Source of the DNA: Clostridia bacterium
GTDB lineage: Bacteria > Bacillota > Clostridia > Oscillospirales > CAG-272
Assembly: GCA_017456145.1 (NCBI GenBank)
Contig: JAFTJZ010000014.1
Location: forward strand, 1-64,000
Direction: 5' to 3'
Length of the DNA stretch: 64,000 nt
The notes below the pieces were generated by a model. That model was given only the letters and a program-made list of their open reading frames with translations. It was not told where the DNA came from and did not search any database. A program made the position numbers and the translations under genes. Shown here piece after piece: positions 24,114 through 33,674 of the stretch; within the stretch, counting starts at the first letter, position 1; every line of letters starts with the position of its first letter.

Positions 24114-26324
24114 ATGAGCAAGATGATGAAAAGAGTGCTTTCTATGGTACTCGCACTGTGCATGATCGCATCTGCCGCAGTGTCTCTGGTTTCTTGTGCA
24201 AACGAGCCCGAGTTCACCGAGGATAACAGAACTGCTGAAGAAGTTCTCGCTGACTACGTTGCTGTTGCTCCCAGAGATTACACCGCTGAGTTTGGTGATG
24301 ATTATGACGCAATTTCCGCCGCAATTTTTGAGGACAATCTGGGCGAATATCTCGAGTATTACGAGAAGGCGCAGACTGCTACCACCGTTTCCGAGCGTTA
24401 TGCCCTGATGGCTATTGCTGAGGCAAAGCTGCTGGAGTCCGGCGTTATGCTGCCCCTGACCTCCAACGGCGGTAACTACGCAATTTCCCGTGTAGCTCCC
24501 TATACCGCTACCTCCATTTTGTGGGGTAACGACTCTTACAGATACCATCAGGTTCTCGTAGCCGACAAGTTCCTGACCTCTGAGGACAGAACGGAGATGA
24601 AGGCAAAGTGGAACGAGCTGAAGGGTACCGGTGAGTACGAGGCATGGGCTAAGCAGTACCTGACCGACAAGGGCTACACCATCTCCGAGAACTATTCTCT
24701 CGGTTATTCCTCCGACCCCCAGACCTGGGACGTTCTGGCAACCTCCATGGCTGCTGACTCCGAGGCGATCGTCAACACTTACGACGGTCTGGTCGAGTAC
24801 GATATCGAGAACGTCCTGCAGCCCGCACTGGCTGAGAGCTGGACGGTTTCCGACGACGGTCTGACCTACACCTTCAAGATCCGTCAGGGTGTGAAGTGGG
24901 TCGACGCACAGGGCCGTGAGGTTGCTGACGTTAAGGCTGATGACTTTGTTGCAGGTATGCAGCACATGATGGACGCTATGGGCGGTCTGGAGTACCTGGT
25001 TGACGGTCTGATCGTCAATGCATCCGAGTATATCGGCGGTACCGTTACCGACTTCTCCAAGGTCGGTGTCAAGGCTGTTGACGAATACACGCTGGAGTAC
25101 ACGCTGGTTTCTCCCGCATCCTACTTCATGACCATGCTGGGCTATGGCGTATTCGCTCCCATGAGCCGTTCCTACTATGAGTCCAAGGGCGGTAAGTTCG
25201 GTGCAGAGTACAACGCAGAGGCTGAGTCCTACACCTACGGTAAGACTCCCAACGATATCGCTTACTGCGGTCCTTACACCGTTACCAACGCTACTGCGAG
25301 CAATACCATCGTCTTCTCCGCAAACCCCGCTTACTGGAACAAGGATAACATCAATGTCAAGACCATCACCTGGCTCTACAACGATGGACAGGATCCTCTG
25401 AAGGCTTACAATGATGCCGTCAACGGTGTCATTGCCGGCGCAAGTCTGAACTCCTCTTCTCTGCCGGAAGCCAAGAAGGACGGCAACTTTGATAAGTATC
25501 AGTACGTTTCCTCCACCGACGCTACCTCCTTTATGGCTTTCTTCAACCTGAACCGTATGATGTTTAATAACTTCAACGATGCTACGGTTTGCGTATCTCC
25601 TCAGACCGAGGAGCAGGCTGCAAGAACCAAGCTTGCTATGCAGAACGCTCACTTCCGCCGTGCGATCTCCTTCGCGATCGACAGAGGTGCACACAACGCT
25701 ACTACCGTTGGTGAGGATCTGAAGTACACCTCTCTGCGTAACACCTACACGCCCGGTAACTTCGTATACCTGGAGGAGGATGTTACCGTTGAGATCAACG
25801 GCGAGAAGGTGAAGTACGAGGCCGGCACCGCATACGGTAAGATCATTCAGGATCAGCTGTATGCTGACCAGATCCGTATTCAGGTCTGGGATCCCGATGC
25901 TGAGGAGGGCGCAGGCTCTTCCGACGGCTTTGATGGCTGGTACGACGTTGAGAACGCTAAGCTCGAGCTCGAGATGGCAATCAGAGACCTGGCTCTGGCA
26001 GGTGTTGACATCTCCGTAGCGAACCCCATCTATATCGACCTGCCCGTATTTACCGGCTCCGAGATCTATAAGAACCGTGCAGCCGTTCTGGCACAGTCCA
26101 TCAAAAATGCATTTGACGGCAAGGTCGTTGTCAACATGACCGACTGCCCCACCATCATGGACTGGTACAACGCAGGTTACTATCCTCCCACCGGTGCTGA
26201 GGCAAACTATGACATTTGCGATATCTCCGGTTGGGGTCCTGACTATGGTGATCCTCAGACTTATCTGAACACCATGCTGCCCGACTACGCAGGCTATATG
26301 ACCAAGGCTATCGGTATTTACTAA
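24114..26324 (+). CDS. oppA: Oligopeptide ABC transporter substrate-binding lipoprotein
   Basis: 736 residues of SBP family 5 (OppA/DppA type), binding peptides outside the membrane and delivering them to OppBC. The signal peptide ends in LVSCANEPE (Cys about residue 27). ALAESWTVSDDGLTYTFKIRQGVKW is the diagnostic family-5 segment (positions about 240-265), and YCGPYTVTNATASN and IDRGAHNATT follow. It is about 150-200 residues longer than E. coli OppA, mainly in an N-terminal helical extension (residues 30-190) and a C-terminal region. GGAGG precedes ATG 24114. Codon use is strongly biased (GCT, GTT, TAC, AAC) compared with neighbours, a sign of high expression. Confidence 0.9.
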   Translation: MSKMMKRVLSMVLALCMIASAAVSLVSCANEPEFTEDNRTAEEVLADYVAVAPRDYTAEFGDDYDAISAAIFEDNLGEYLEYYEKAQTATTVSERYALMAIAEAKLLESGVMLPLTSNGGNYAISRVAPYTATSILWGNDSYRYHQVLVADKFLTSEDRTEMKAKWNELKGTGEYEAWAKQYLTDKGYTISENYSLGYSSDPQTWDVLATSMAADSEAIVNTYDGLVEYDIENVLQPALAESWTVSDDGLTYTFKIRQGVKWVDAQGREVADVKADDFVAGMQHMMDAMGGLEYLVDGLIVNASEYIGGTVTDFSKVGVKAVDEYTLEYTLVSPASYFMTMLGYGVFAPMSRSYYESKGGKFGAEYNAEAESYTYGKTPNDIAYCGPYTVTNATASNTIVFSANPAYWNKDNINVKTITWLYNDGQDPLKAYNDAVNGVIAGASLNSSSLPEAKKDGNFDKYQYVSSTDATSFMAFFNLNRMMFNNFNDATVCVSPQTEEQAARTKLAMQNAHFRRAISFAIDRGAHNATTVGEDLKYTSLRNTYTPGNFVYLEEDVTVEINGEKVKYEAGTAYGKIIQDQLYADQIRIQVWDPDAEEGAGSSDGFDGWYDVENAKLELEMAIRDLALAGVDISVANPIYIDLPVFTGSEIYKNRAAVLAQSIKNAFDGKVVVNMTDCPTIMDWYNAGYYPPTGAEANYDICDISGWGPDYGDPQTYLNTMLPDYAGYMTKAIGIY

Positions 26325-26353
26325 TACCTTATTCTTGATCAAATACCATCACG

Positions 26354-26383
26354 ATAGAGGATGGACTTAGGTTCATCCTCTAT
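26354..26383 (+). terminator. Intercistronic hairpin between oppA and oppB
   Basis: ATAGAGGATG, a ten-base loop, and CATCCTCTAT form a ten-bp stem with no T run. This position is typical for a stabilising or attenuating hairpin that lets the binding protein be made in excess over the membrane parts. Confidence 0.6.
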
Positions 26384-26409
26384 CCGTGTATAAAATGAGG
26401 TATGAAAAA

Positions 26410-28026
26410 ATGACAAAATATTTAGTCAACCGCATACTGCGCGGTCTGTTATCCATTATACTCGTCGTTGCGATCGTTATGATCATGGTCTATTCCTTCT
26501 TGGATCGTAGTACCGTTTTTGCATCGGACCCCAACTATTCACACTTGAAAAATAATGCAAAAACCGCCTATATGTACCAAAGATGGGAGCGTTATGGGTA
26601 TTTGGATTATGTCCCCTATGGAGACTATCTGCAAGAGCTCCTGCGAAGTGGGGAATTGACACAGGAAGAATATGAGTCCGTGGCTGCCATCGGTGATACT
26701 GCCGAGATGGACTCCGAGGCGGTGGCCGCTTATATCGAGCAATTTACGGAATACTACGAGAGCCAAGGCTATGAGGTTGAGCGTCTGCCCGCCAAGTATA
26801 AGCCCAAGACCGTCAAGTATCACGACGGCGGTGAGCCTCGTCTGTTCGCTTACAAGGATGTTCCGCTGATCTCCCGTCTTTGGACCTATCTGACGGGAAT
26901 TTTCGAGGTGGACAGCATCCATTACGTTGAAGAAGACATCGCGGATCGCGGATTAACCTTTACGCTCTACGATCCCGTTTACGGTGGTGAGAAATTTTCA
27001 CCTGCCATAATGGGTAATGGTACCCTTCATAAATATCTTTTGTATTTTGATTCGACCTTCCCTTATATCCACCAGAATCTTCTGACCATCAATCTGGGTA
27101 CCTCTTACACCGTCAATCAGGGCGTGGATGTATTTGATACCATGACGCAGTCGCAAGGCGCGTTCAAAAATTCGCTGGTCACATATCCTGCTGTGGATGA
27201 AAACGGCAACCACTATCAGGAGGAAAGTGCGGACAATCTGCACTCTGCCATCTACGTTGCCGGCTCGTTCGGCGCGGGGAACCCTGTGGTCGACCGTCTG
27301 TATGTGGATGATTATACCAACGTGCAGGTCTACAAGAACGGTATGTCCAAGATGGGGTATTCCTTTGTCATCGGTATTATCTCGGTTGCCGTGGCGTACT
27401 GCCTCGGTGTGCCGCTGGGTATGCTGATGGCACGCAAGAAGGACAAGCTGTTTGATAAGATCGGTACGCTGTATATCGTCTTCATCATCGCCGTTCCTTC
27501 CTTGGCATATATCTTTATGTTCAAAGCCCTCGGTGACAAGCTGAATGCCTCTGCGGGTAAGGCGGTTCTTCCGACCACATTTGATATGACCAACCCGACG
27601 TGGTTGATGTATATTCTGCCGATCATTTCGCTGGCACTGCCTTCCATTGCCAATTTGATGAAGTGGCTGCGCCGCTATATGATCGACCAGATGAACTCCG
27701 ATTACGTCAAATTTGCCCGTTCGGGCGGTCTTTCCGAGGGAGAGATCTTCCGTAAGCACGTGCTCAAGAACGCCATTATTCCGATCGTGCACGGTATTCC
27801 CGGCAGCGTGCTGGGATCCTTGGTCGGTGCGATCATTACCGAGCGCGTTTACGTCGTTCCCGGTGCGGGTAATTTGCTCACCGAGGCGATCAACAAGTAC
27901 GACAACGGCGTTATCGTCGGTGTCACGCTGTTCTACGCAACACTGTCCGTCGTGTCCATTATTCTCGGTGACATCCTGATGTCGCTGGTCGACCCGAGAA
28001 TTTCGTTTACGACGAAAAGGAGGTAA
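26410..28026 (+). CDS. oppB: Oligopeptide ABC transporter permease OppB with a large extracytoplasmic insert
   Basis: An inner-membrane permease, 538 residues against about 306 in E. coli OppB. TM1 lies at about 8-30 (RGLLSIILVVAIVMIMVYSF). The next membrane helix begins only near residue 315 (YSFVIGIISVAVAYCLGV), leaving about 280 residues outside, roughly 200 more than usual. The C-terminal half is standard, with the EAA-type coupling loop at YVKFARSGGLSEGEIFRKHV. ATG 26410 is favoured over 26395 because GAGG lies nine bases before it. It is co-transcribed with oppA after the hairpin and precedes oppC by 6 bp. The extra outer domain may help hold the large OppA (inference). Confidence 0.9.
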   Translation: MTKYLVNRILRGLLSIILVVAIVMIMVYSFLDRSTVFASDPNYSHLKNNAKTAYMYQRWERYGYLDYVPYGDYLQELLRSGELTQEEYESVAAIGDTAEMDSEAVAAYIEQFTEYYESQGYEVERLPAKYKPKTVKYHDGGEPRLFAYKDVPLISRLWTYLTGIFEVDSIHYVEEDIADRGLTFTLYDPVYGGEKFSPAIMGNGTLHKYLLYFDSTFPYIHQNLLTINLGTSYTVNQGVDVFDTMTQSQGAFKNSLVTYPAVDENGNHYQEESADNLHSAIYVAGSFGAGNPVVDRLYVDDYTNVQVYKNGMSKMGYSFVIGIISVAVAYCLGVPLGMLMARKKDKLFDKIGTLYIVFIIAVPSLAYIFMFKALGDKLNASAGKAVLPTTFDMTNPTWLMYILPIISLALPSIANLMKWLRRYMIDQMNSDYVKFARSGGLSEGEIFRKHVLKNAIIPIVHGIPGSVLGSLVGAIITERVYVVPGAGNLLTEAINKYDNGVIVGVTLFYATLSVVSIILGDILMSLVDPRISFTTKRR

Positions 28027-28032
28027 GCAGGT

Positions 28033-29025
28033 ATGAATGAACAAAATCTGATCAATCTTGATGAATTTGAGCTGTCTGAGCAGGAGCTGTTTTCACACGT
28101 GGACAACAATGCTCTGGATTCCGAGAAGATCACGGCACCCAGATACTCCTACTGGCAGTCCGTGTTCCGCGTCTTCTTCCGTAAGAAGATCAATATTATC
28201 ATCCTCTCTCTTCTGGCAGTGATCATCGTATTCACCTACGTTTATCCTCTGGTCACCGGCTACGATCCTGCGGTCGATCCTTATCAGAACATTATGGACG
28301 GTACCGCCAAGCACCTGACCCCGCTCCAAGCGATTGAAAAATTCGGTTTCCATTTGAAGTGGATCCTCGGTGCGGGTGGTAATGGTGAGTCTACCTTTGA
28401 TGCCATTTGGTATGGCTCCAGTATTTCGATCTCGCTGGCGCTGATCTGTGCGGCGATCAATATGACCATCGGTATCATCATCGGATCGATCTGGGGATTC
28501 TCCCGCAAGTTTGATCTGTTTATGACCGAGGTCTACAACGTCGTTGCCAATGTGCCGTATATCCTTTTGATCTCGGTGCTGGTGCTGATCTTGTCGGCAT
28601 CCTTTTGGACCATGGTCTTTGCCATGACCGTGACGGGATGGCTCGGAATTGCGTATTTTATTCGTACGCAGGTTATCGTTATCCGCGACCGCGAGTACAA
28701 TCTGGCATCGCGTTGTCTGGGTACGCCCATTTTCCGTATAGCTACCCGTAACATTCTTCCCTTTATGACCTCCGTTATCGTGACGCTGGCTGCTACCGAG
28801 ATTCCTTCCTATATTTCTTATGAGGTGTTCCTCTCCTATATCGGTATGGGTCTTTCGGATATGTCGCTGGGTAAGCTGATTGAGACGGCGCAGCCTGCGA
28901 TGAAGACCGCCGGCTGGGGCTTTGAGTTCTGGTCTCCCGTTGCCGTGGCATCCATCATCACCGTCGTGCTTTACGTCGTCGGTCAGAATCTGGGTGACGC
29001 GTCCGACCCGAGAACACATATGTAA
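28033..29025 (+). CDS. oppC: Oligopeptide ABC transporter permease OppC
   Basis: The second permease subunit, 330 residues. An acidic cytoplasmic N-terminus (about 50 residues, rich in Glu/Asp) precedes TM1 (INIIILSLLAVIIVFTYVYP). Five further helices follow, with the coupling loop NLASRCLGTPIFRIATRNILP matching the EAA motif of the family. It lies 6 bp after oppB with AAAAGGAGG overlapping that gene's end, and 12 bp before oppD. Length and layout are close to normal, unlike the OppB, OppD and OppF partners. Confidence 0.92.
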   Translation: MNEQNLINLDEFELSEQELFSHVDNNALDSEKITAPRYSYWQSVFRVFFRKKINIIILSLLAVIIVFTYVYPLVTGYDPAVDPYQNIMDGTAKHLTPLQAIEKFGFHLKWILGAGGNGESTFDAIWYGSSISISLALICAAINMTIGIIIGSIWGFSRKFDLFMTEVYNVVANVPYILLISVLVLILSASFWTMVFAMTVTGWLGIAYFIRTQVIVIRDREYNLASRCLGTPIFRIATRNILPFMTSVIVTLAATEIPSYISYEVFLSYIGMGLSDMSLGKLIETAQPAMKTAGWGFEFWSPVAVASIITVVLYVVGQNLGDASDPRTHM

Positions 29026-29037
29026 GGGGGAGACGTC

Positions 29038-30783
29038 ATGGAAGATAAAAAAGTATTGCTTTCCGTTGAAGATCTGCACGTGAAATTCCGCGTCCGCGGC
29101 AGAACGCTGACCGCCATCCGCGGTGTTTCTCTCGATCTTTATGAGGATGAGTCTATTGCCATTGTCGGTGAGTCCGGCTCGGGTAAGTCTGTCTTTACCA
29201 AGACCTTCGCGGGTATGTTGGATGAAAACGGCTATATCAGTAATGGTAAGATCATTTTCAGCGATGAGGAGCTGTCCGAGACCACCGTTGCTCTCAACAA
29301 TTCCGTCAAAAAGACGCTCGCCGCCGAGCTGCAAAAGCTGAATGCCTCCTCCAAACTGGAAGCGGGTGCAGCGCTCTGGCGCGATATGGAAAACCTCAAG
29401 GCGGAGAAACGTGCAAAAGAAATGCTCTCCGACGATGAGGCAAAGGAAATGGATGCCAAGGTGCGCGAATTGAATTTCAAGCGTACCGAGCTGTCCAATT
29501 ACAAGCAGACCATCGATCCCAAGAACAAAGCAGAGATCAAAGAGACCGCCGCCAAGATCGCGGAGATGACAAAGCAGCTCAAGGAGCTGGAAAATTCCCG
29601 CCAGGAGCGTATTAAGGCGCACAAGCTTGCCTGCCAGCGCGATACGGCATATCTCAACGATTATAAGGCGCGTATGAGTGCGCTGGAGAAGGAATATGCT
29701 GCAAAGATCAGCGGCGATATTTCTCCCGAGACCATCGAGAGAAACGTCATCCTTGCCAAGGAGCTTTACCTCTCCGTCGGCAGATACGGACACGCACAGC
29801 GTGTCAAGCTGCTCTCCAAGCTGCAGGCCGCCCTGCGCGATGCAATGCGTATGGGTGTGGATTTGAATGATGAAAACGCGCGCAACAACGTCTTTGATAC
29901 GGTTGCCTTCCGCGTCAAGTATATCGATGAGACTGAAAGTGAGCTGCACGGCTCTTGCGTGGTCAACCTTGCACAGGTGAAATATTCCAAGGACTGGAGC
30001 AAGATCCGCGGCGGTAAGATCGCTACGGTATTCCAGGATCCTATGACCTCGCTCAACCCCATCATCACGATCGGTAAGCAGATCACCTCAGTCATCCTCA
30101 AGCACCAGCAGTGCACGGAGCTTGAGGCGCGCTCTCGTGCGCTGGAGCTGATGAAGAAGGTCGGAATTCCCAATGCGGAGAACCGCTTTGACGATTATCC
30201 CTTCCAGTATTCCGGCGGTATGCGTCAGAGAATCGTTATTGCAATTGCTCTTTCCTGCCAGCCCAAGATCCTGATCTGCGACGAGCCGACCACTGCGCTC
30301 GACGTAACCATTCAGGCGCAGATTCTCAAGCTGATCAAAGATCTGCAAAAGGAATTTCATTATACCATCGTCTTTATTACCCACGACCTCGGTGTCGTTG
30401 CCAATATTGCCGATCGTGTCGCTGTGCTGTATGCCGGTCAGGTGGTCGAGCTCGGTACGGTGGAGGAGGTTTTCTACGATCCTCGCCATCCTTATACCTG
30501 GGCGCTGCTCTCCTCGCTGCCGCAGCTGGCGCAGAGAAACACCAAGCTGTACTCCATCTCGGGTACGCCCCCCTCTCTGTATAATGAGATTGTCGGCGAT
30601 GCATTTGCACCCAGAAATCCCCACTGCCTGAAGGTAGATACACTCAAGGAGCCGCCTATGTTCCGCGTCACAGACACTCATTATGCCAAGACGTGGCTGC
30701 TGGATCCCCGTGCGCCAAAGGTAAATAAGCCCGATGCCATTGAAAATATCCATGAAAAGCTCATGGAATCGTTCAATATCTGA
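29038..30783 (+). CDS. oppD: Oligopeptide ABC transporter ATPase OppD with a coiled-coil insertion
   Basis: 581 residues against about 335 for E. coli OppD. Walker A GESGSGKS is at 44-51, but the Q-loop [11 protein letters not shown] is only near residue 331. The intervening segment of about 250 residues is charged, helical and Lys/Glu/Ala-rich ([32 protein letters not shown]), predicted as coiled coil; in standard OppD this distance is about 50-60. The rest is intact: signature SGGMRQR near 393, Walker [13 protein letters not shown]-loop FITHDLGVV and the OppD/DppD C-terminal [10 protein letters not shown] region, although the usual Fe-S-type Cys cluster is not complete. The insertion sits where the helical arm would project from the ATPase dimer. 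Confidence 0.9.
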   Translation: MEDKKVLLSVEDLHVKFRVRGRTLTAIRGVSLDLYEDESIAIVGESGSGKSVFTKTFAGMLDENGYISNGKIIFSDEELSETTVALNNSVKKTLAAELQKLNASSKLEAGAALWRDMENLKAEKRAKEMLSDDEAKEMDAKVRELNFKRTELSNYKQTIDPKNKAEIKETAAKIAEMTKQLKELENSRQERIKAHKLACQRDTAYLNDYKARMSALEKEYAAKISGDISPETIERNVILAKELYLSVGRYGHAQRVKLLSKLQAALRDAMRMGVDLNDENARNNVFDTVAFRVKYIDETESELHGSCVVNLAQVKYSKDWSKIRGGKIATVFQDPMTSLNPIITIGKQITSVILKHQQCTELEARSRALELMKKVGIPNAENRFDDYPFQYSGGMRQRIVIAIALSCQPKILICDEPTTALDVTIQAQILKLIKDLQKEFHYTIVFITHDLGVVANIADRVAVLYAGQVVELGTVEEVFYDPRHPYTWALLSSLPQLAQRNTKLYSISGTPPSLYNEIVGDAFAPRNPHCLKVDTLKEPPMFRVTDTHYAKTWLLDPRAPKVNKPDAIENIHEKLMESFNI

Positions 30784-30797
30784 AAGGAGGACTTCTT

Positions 30798-32108
30798 ATG
30801 GCTAACATTGATGAAAAGCAGACCCGTGCCGCGCATCTGCCCGAGCACGGACCTATAGACGAAAAAAGCGGAAGAGAAGTTCTGCTTTCGCTGCGCAATG
30901 TCGACATTGCCTTCGGTAAGGGCGACAAGGCGTTCAAGGCGGTAAAAAACGCATCCTTCGATATTTACAAGGGCGAAACCTTTTCCCTTGTCGGCGAATC
31001 CGGCTCGGGTAAGACGACCATCGGTCGTGCCGTTATCCGTGTCAATCCCTGCGCGGCAGGCGATATTTACTACAAGGGCATCAAGATCTCGGGGAAGATC
31101 CCGCGCTCTTTGGATCGCGAAGTCATTCGTAACATCCAGATGGTGTTTCAGGATCCTGCCGCGTCGCTCAATGAGCGCGCAACGGTAGACTATATCGTCT
31201 CCGAGGGTCTGTATAACTTTAAGCTTTATGAGAACGAGCAGGATCGCGTACAGAAGGTCGAGAAGATGATCGAAGAGGTCGGTCTTTTGCCCGAGCATCT
31301 GACCCGCTACCCGCACGAGTTCTCCGGTGGTCAGCGTCAGCGTATCGGTATTGCACGTGCTATGGTTATGGAGCCTGAGCTGGTCGTTGCTGATGAGCCG
31401 ATCTCCGCACTTGACGTTTCGATCCGTGCGCAGGTGCTCAACCTGCTCAAGAAGTTCCAGAAGGAGCGAGAGGTCACGTATTTGTTTATCGCGCACGACC
31501 TGTCGATCGTTCGTTTCATTTCGGACAGAATCGGCGTTATCTACAAGGGAGATATCGTCGAGATCGCAGATGCAGAGGAGCTGTTTGACTATCCGTTGCA
31601 TCCTTATACCCGTTCTCTGATCTCCGCGATCCCGATTCCGGATCCGCGGCTGGAGAAACACAAGGTGCTGTTTACCTACGATCCGTCGGTGCATGACTAT
31701 AGTGAAGAGCAGCCCACGCTGGTCGACATCGGTCATAACCACTTTGTCTACGGCAATGCCAAGGAGCTCGAGGAATATCGCGCCATTCGTGAAAAGAACG
31801 AGCCGCTCAAGTCGATCACCATTGATGAAAATCACGACACCTATGCCGAGTCTTCCGATCCTGCAGAGGACGCGACAAAGGGCAGTAACTTTATTCTGGA
31901 TACGCCGTTGCACGATACGGGCAGCGGATGGCTGACCTTTGGATCGTTCGTGTTGCCGATCATCGGCTTGATCGCGGGCGTACTGTTCAAGAAACGCAAG
32001 TATATTCGCAATTATAAGGCGTGCCGTCGGGGTGCCATCGCGGGATTGATCACCGCAGGAGCCGTCATCGCATTGTTCCTTTTGCTTTTGCTGCTTGCCG
32101 TGATCTGA
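30798..32108 (+). CDS. oppF: Oligopeptide ABC transporter ATPase OppF with a C-terminal two-TM tail
   Basis: 436 residues. Residues 1 to about 335 are a normal OppF: Walker [11 protein letters not shown]-loop [13 protein letters not shown], signature FSGGQRQR, Walker [12 protein letters not shown] and H-loop FIAHDLSIV. After an acidic linker come two hydrophobic helices, about 375-393 ([17 protein letters not shown]) and 413-436 ([20 protein letters not shown]), separated by a very basic loop [15 protein letters not shown]. Peripheral ATPases normally lack membrane helices, so this looks like fusion of a small DUF4190-like membrane module. Start follows GAAAGGAGG by nine bases; it begins 14 bp after oppD. 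Confidence 0.9.
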   Translation: MANIDEKQTRAAHLPEHGPIDEKSGREVLLSLRNVDIAFGKGDKAFKAVKNASFDIYKGETFSLVGESGSGKTTIGRAVIRVNPCAAGDIYYKGIKISGKIPRSLDREVIRNIQMVFQDPAASLNERATVDYIVSEGLYNFKLYENEQDRVQKVEKMIEEVGLLPEHLTRYPHEFSGGQRQRIGIARAMVMEPELVVADEPISALDVSIRAQVLNLLKKFQKEREVTYLFIAHDLSIVRFISDRIGVIYKGDIVEIADAEELFDYPLHPYTRSLISAIPIPDPRLEKHKVLFTYDPSVHDYSEEQPTLVDIGHNHFVYGNAKELEEYRAIREKNEPLKSITIDENHDTYAESSDPAEDATKGSNFILDTPLHDTGSGWLTFGSFVLPIIGLIAGVLFKKRKYIRNYKACRRGAIAGLITAGAVIALFLLLLLLAVI

Positions 32109-32141
32109 ACGTGACTGTTTAATGATTACAACGAGATAAAA

Positions 32142-32191
32142 GAAAATACCGTATGCTCTGCGATGGATATCGCTGAACGTGCGGTATTTTC
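32142..32191 (+). terminator. Possible terminator after oppF
   Basis: GAAAATACCG and CGGTATTTTC form a ten-bp stem around a 30-nt internal segment with a minor GCGAT/ATCGC stem. It separates oppF from the following gene. Confidence 0.5.
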
Positions 32192-32232
32192 CCGTCATAT
32201 TGAAGTCGAAATGCAGACAGAAAGGAGCCCGC

Positions 32233-33537
32233 ATGATTTCGCGGGTCATGATTGGTGTCATGAGAGGTGCACGAGGCGGGAGCCGCAGACGGGAGCCAGC
32301 ACTCCCCAAAGTACAAAAAATTGAAGTCTCGGAGAAAAACATCAAGCTGCGCGCCGTGTTGGTTGCGGTGTTTGTCGTCATCGGTGTGATCGCATTGACC
32401 GTGTTTGTTGCAACGCTGCTGCGTAAGGAGGACGGTTGGCGCGAGATCGAAACGACGAGCGCTGTGGCGGGCTTGAGCGATGAATTTGTGCTGCAGTATG
32501 ATCTGGGCAGTACCGCGTCGGCAACGGCGGAATATCGGAGCATCTCGCAGCTTTATACCAAAACGGGGAGCCATCTGTATGCTCTCTTTGACCGTTACGA
32601 GGAGAAGGAGGGCGTGGTGAATCTTTACACCATCAGCCACTCCCCAAATGAAACGCTGCAAATTGATCCTGTGCTCTACGATGCCTTTGCGGCGATGGAG
32701 GCAAGTGGGATGCGGTATTTGTATCTGGCACCCGTTTATGCCGAATATGAGAGCTTGTTTCATTGCGAAAACGATATTTATGCTGCCAATCGTGATCCGA
32801 AACGAAGCGAGAGTGCGAGAGAATACATTGCCGCGTTGATGCGCTATTGCGTGGATGAGACCATGATCAACCTTGAGCTGCTGGGAGATGATCGTGTTTG
32901 CTTGCGTGTCTCCGAGGAGTATCTCACCTTTGCCGAGGAATACGAGCTGGATGCGCTGATCGATTTTTCTTGGCTGAAGAACGCTTTTATTATCGATGCG
33001 CTCGCAGATGCGCTGGCAAGCGCGGGATATACGGTGGGAAATTTATCTTCCTACGACGGGTATATGCGAAATCTTGATACCACTGGCAACGAATACACAT
33101 ATAACTACTTTGACCGCTACCAAAACGGTATTTATCACGCGGCGACGCTGCAATATCGCGGAGATCTTGCCGTGGTCGATCTGCGTACGTATGCGCTCCG
33201 CCAGCAAGATACCATGCGGATGTATGCCTATGCCGACGGTGTTTATGCAACGCTGTACGTTGACCCTGCGGATGGCTATTATCGCAACGCATTGCATGGG
33301 CTGCTGGCTTATTCCGACACCAACGGCTGTGCTGAAATTGCGCTCTCTGTCGCACCTGCGTTTATCGCAGAACAGCTTGATCAAACGCTGCTCTCGCAAG
33401 TGACGGAGCAGGACATTTATGCGTTGTGGACGGTGGACGGTCTGATTTCAAACAACGGTCCGGATCTGACCGTGAACGAAAGCAGCTTACACAGCAGCGA
33501 AACCATCACGTATCGCACCATAACGGTCGGTGATTGA
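32233..33537 (+). CDS. Membrane-anchored protein with a degenerate ApbE-like domain
   Basis: 434 residues. A basic cytoplasmic N-terminus (about 45 residues) precedes one TM helix (AVLVAVFVVIGVIALTVFVA). The outer part follows the outline of ApbE/FMN transferases: YDLGSTASATAEYRSISQLY (start), LQIDPVLYDAFAAME, and ALIDFSWLKNAFIIDALADA, which aligns with the ApbE iDlGGiaKGyaaD block but lacks its Gly-Gly and Lys. The metal-binding Asp pair also looks lost, so catalysis is unlikely. RBS AAAGGAG fixes the start at 32233. It lies directly behind the opp operon, beyond a weak hairpin, and may be an accessory of it. The family call is tentative. Confidence 0.45.
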   Translation: MISRVMIGVMRGARGGSRRREPALPKVQKIEVSEKNIKLRAVLVAVFVVIGVIALTVFVATLLRKEDGWREIETTSAVAGLSDEFVLQYDLGSTASATAEYRSISQLYTKTGSHLYALFDRYEEKEGVVNLYTISHSPNETLQIDPVLYDAFAAMEASGMRYLYLAPVYAEYESLFHCENDIYAANRDPKRSESAREYIAALMRYCVDETMINLELLGDDRVCLRVSEEYLTFAEEYELDALIDFSWLKNAFIIDALADALASAGYTVGNLSSYDGYMRNLDTTGNEYTYNYFDRYQNGIYHAATLQYRGDLAVVDLRTYALRQQDTMRMYAYADGVYATLYVDPADGYYRNALHGLLAYSDTNGCAEIALSVAPAFIAEQLDQTLLSQVTEQDIYALWTVDGLISNNGPDLTVNESSLHSSETITYRTITVGD

Positions 33538-33560
33538 TGCCGGGATGAGCGAATGAAAAT

Positions 33561-33617
33561 AAAACGAAAGAAAAAGTCAAAGAAAATGGAAAAATCTCTT
33601 GACTTTTTCTTCGTTTT
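33561..33617. terminator. Long inverted repeat that contains the tRNA promoter -35 box
   Basis: AAAACGAAAGAAAAAGTCAA (33561-33580) pairs with TTGACTTTTTCTTCGTTTT (33599-33617), one base bulged. It can terminate transcription from the ApbE-like gene. Its right arm begins with TTGACT, which is also the -35 box of the tRNA promoter. Confidence 0.6.
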
Positions 33618-33627
33618 GGTGTATAAT
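33599..33627 (+). promoter_or_regulatory. tRNA-Ser promoter
   Basis: TTGACT, a 17-bp spacer and TATAAT, with transcription starting about 40 bp before the mature tRNA end. Confidence 0.7.
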
Positions 33628-33674
33628 ACTTTCGTTGTGGCACAGCGCGCTCATGTCGTTGTTGTCCTATATAA

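Noticed and set aside
24096..26342. A 748-residue open frame on the minus strand opposite oppA
   Set aside because: It is the antisense shadow of a codon-biased gene; no ribosome site or family similarity, and oppA on the plus strand has signal peptide, family motifs and promoter.
28093..29949. Long minus-strand frame across oppC/oppD
   Set aside because: Low-complexity His/Arg/Gly/Asp-rich composition typical of antisense frames; it crosses two well-supported genes.
30681..32543. Long minus-strand frame across oppD/oppF and the next gene
   Set aside because: Antisense artefact over three real genes; no start signal.
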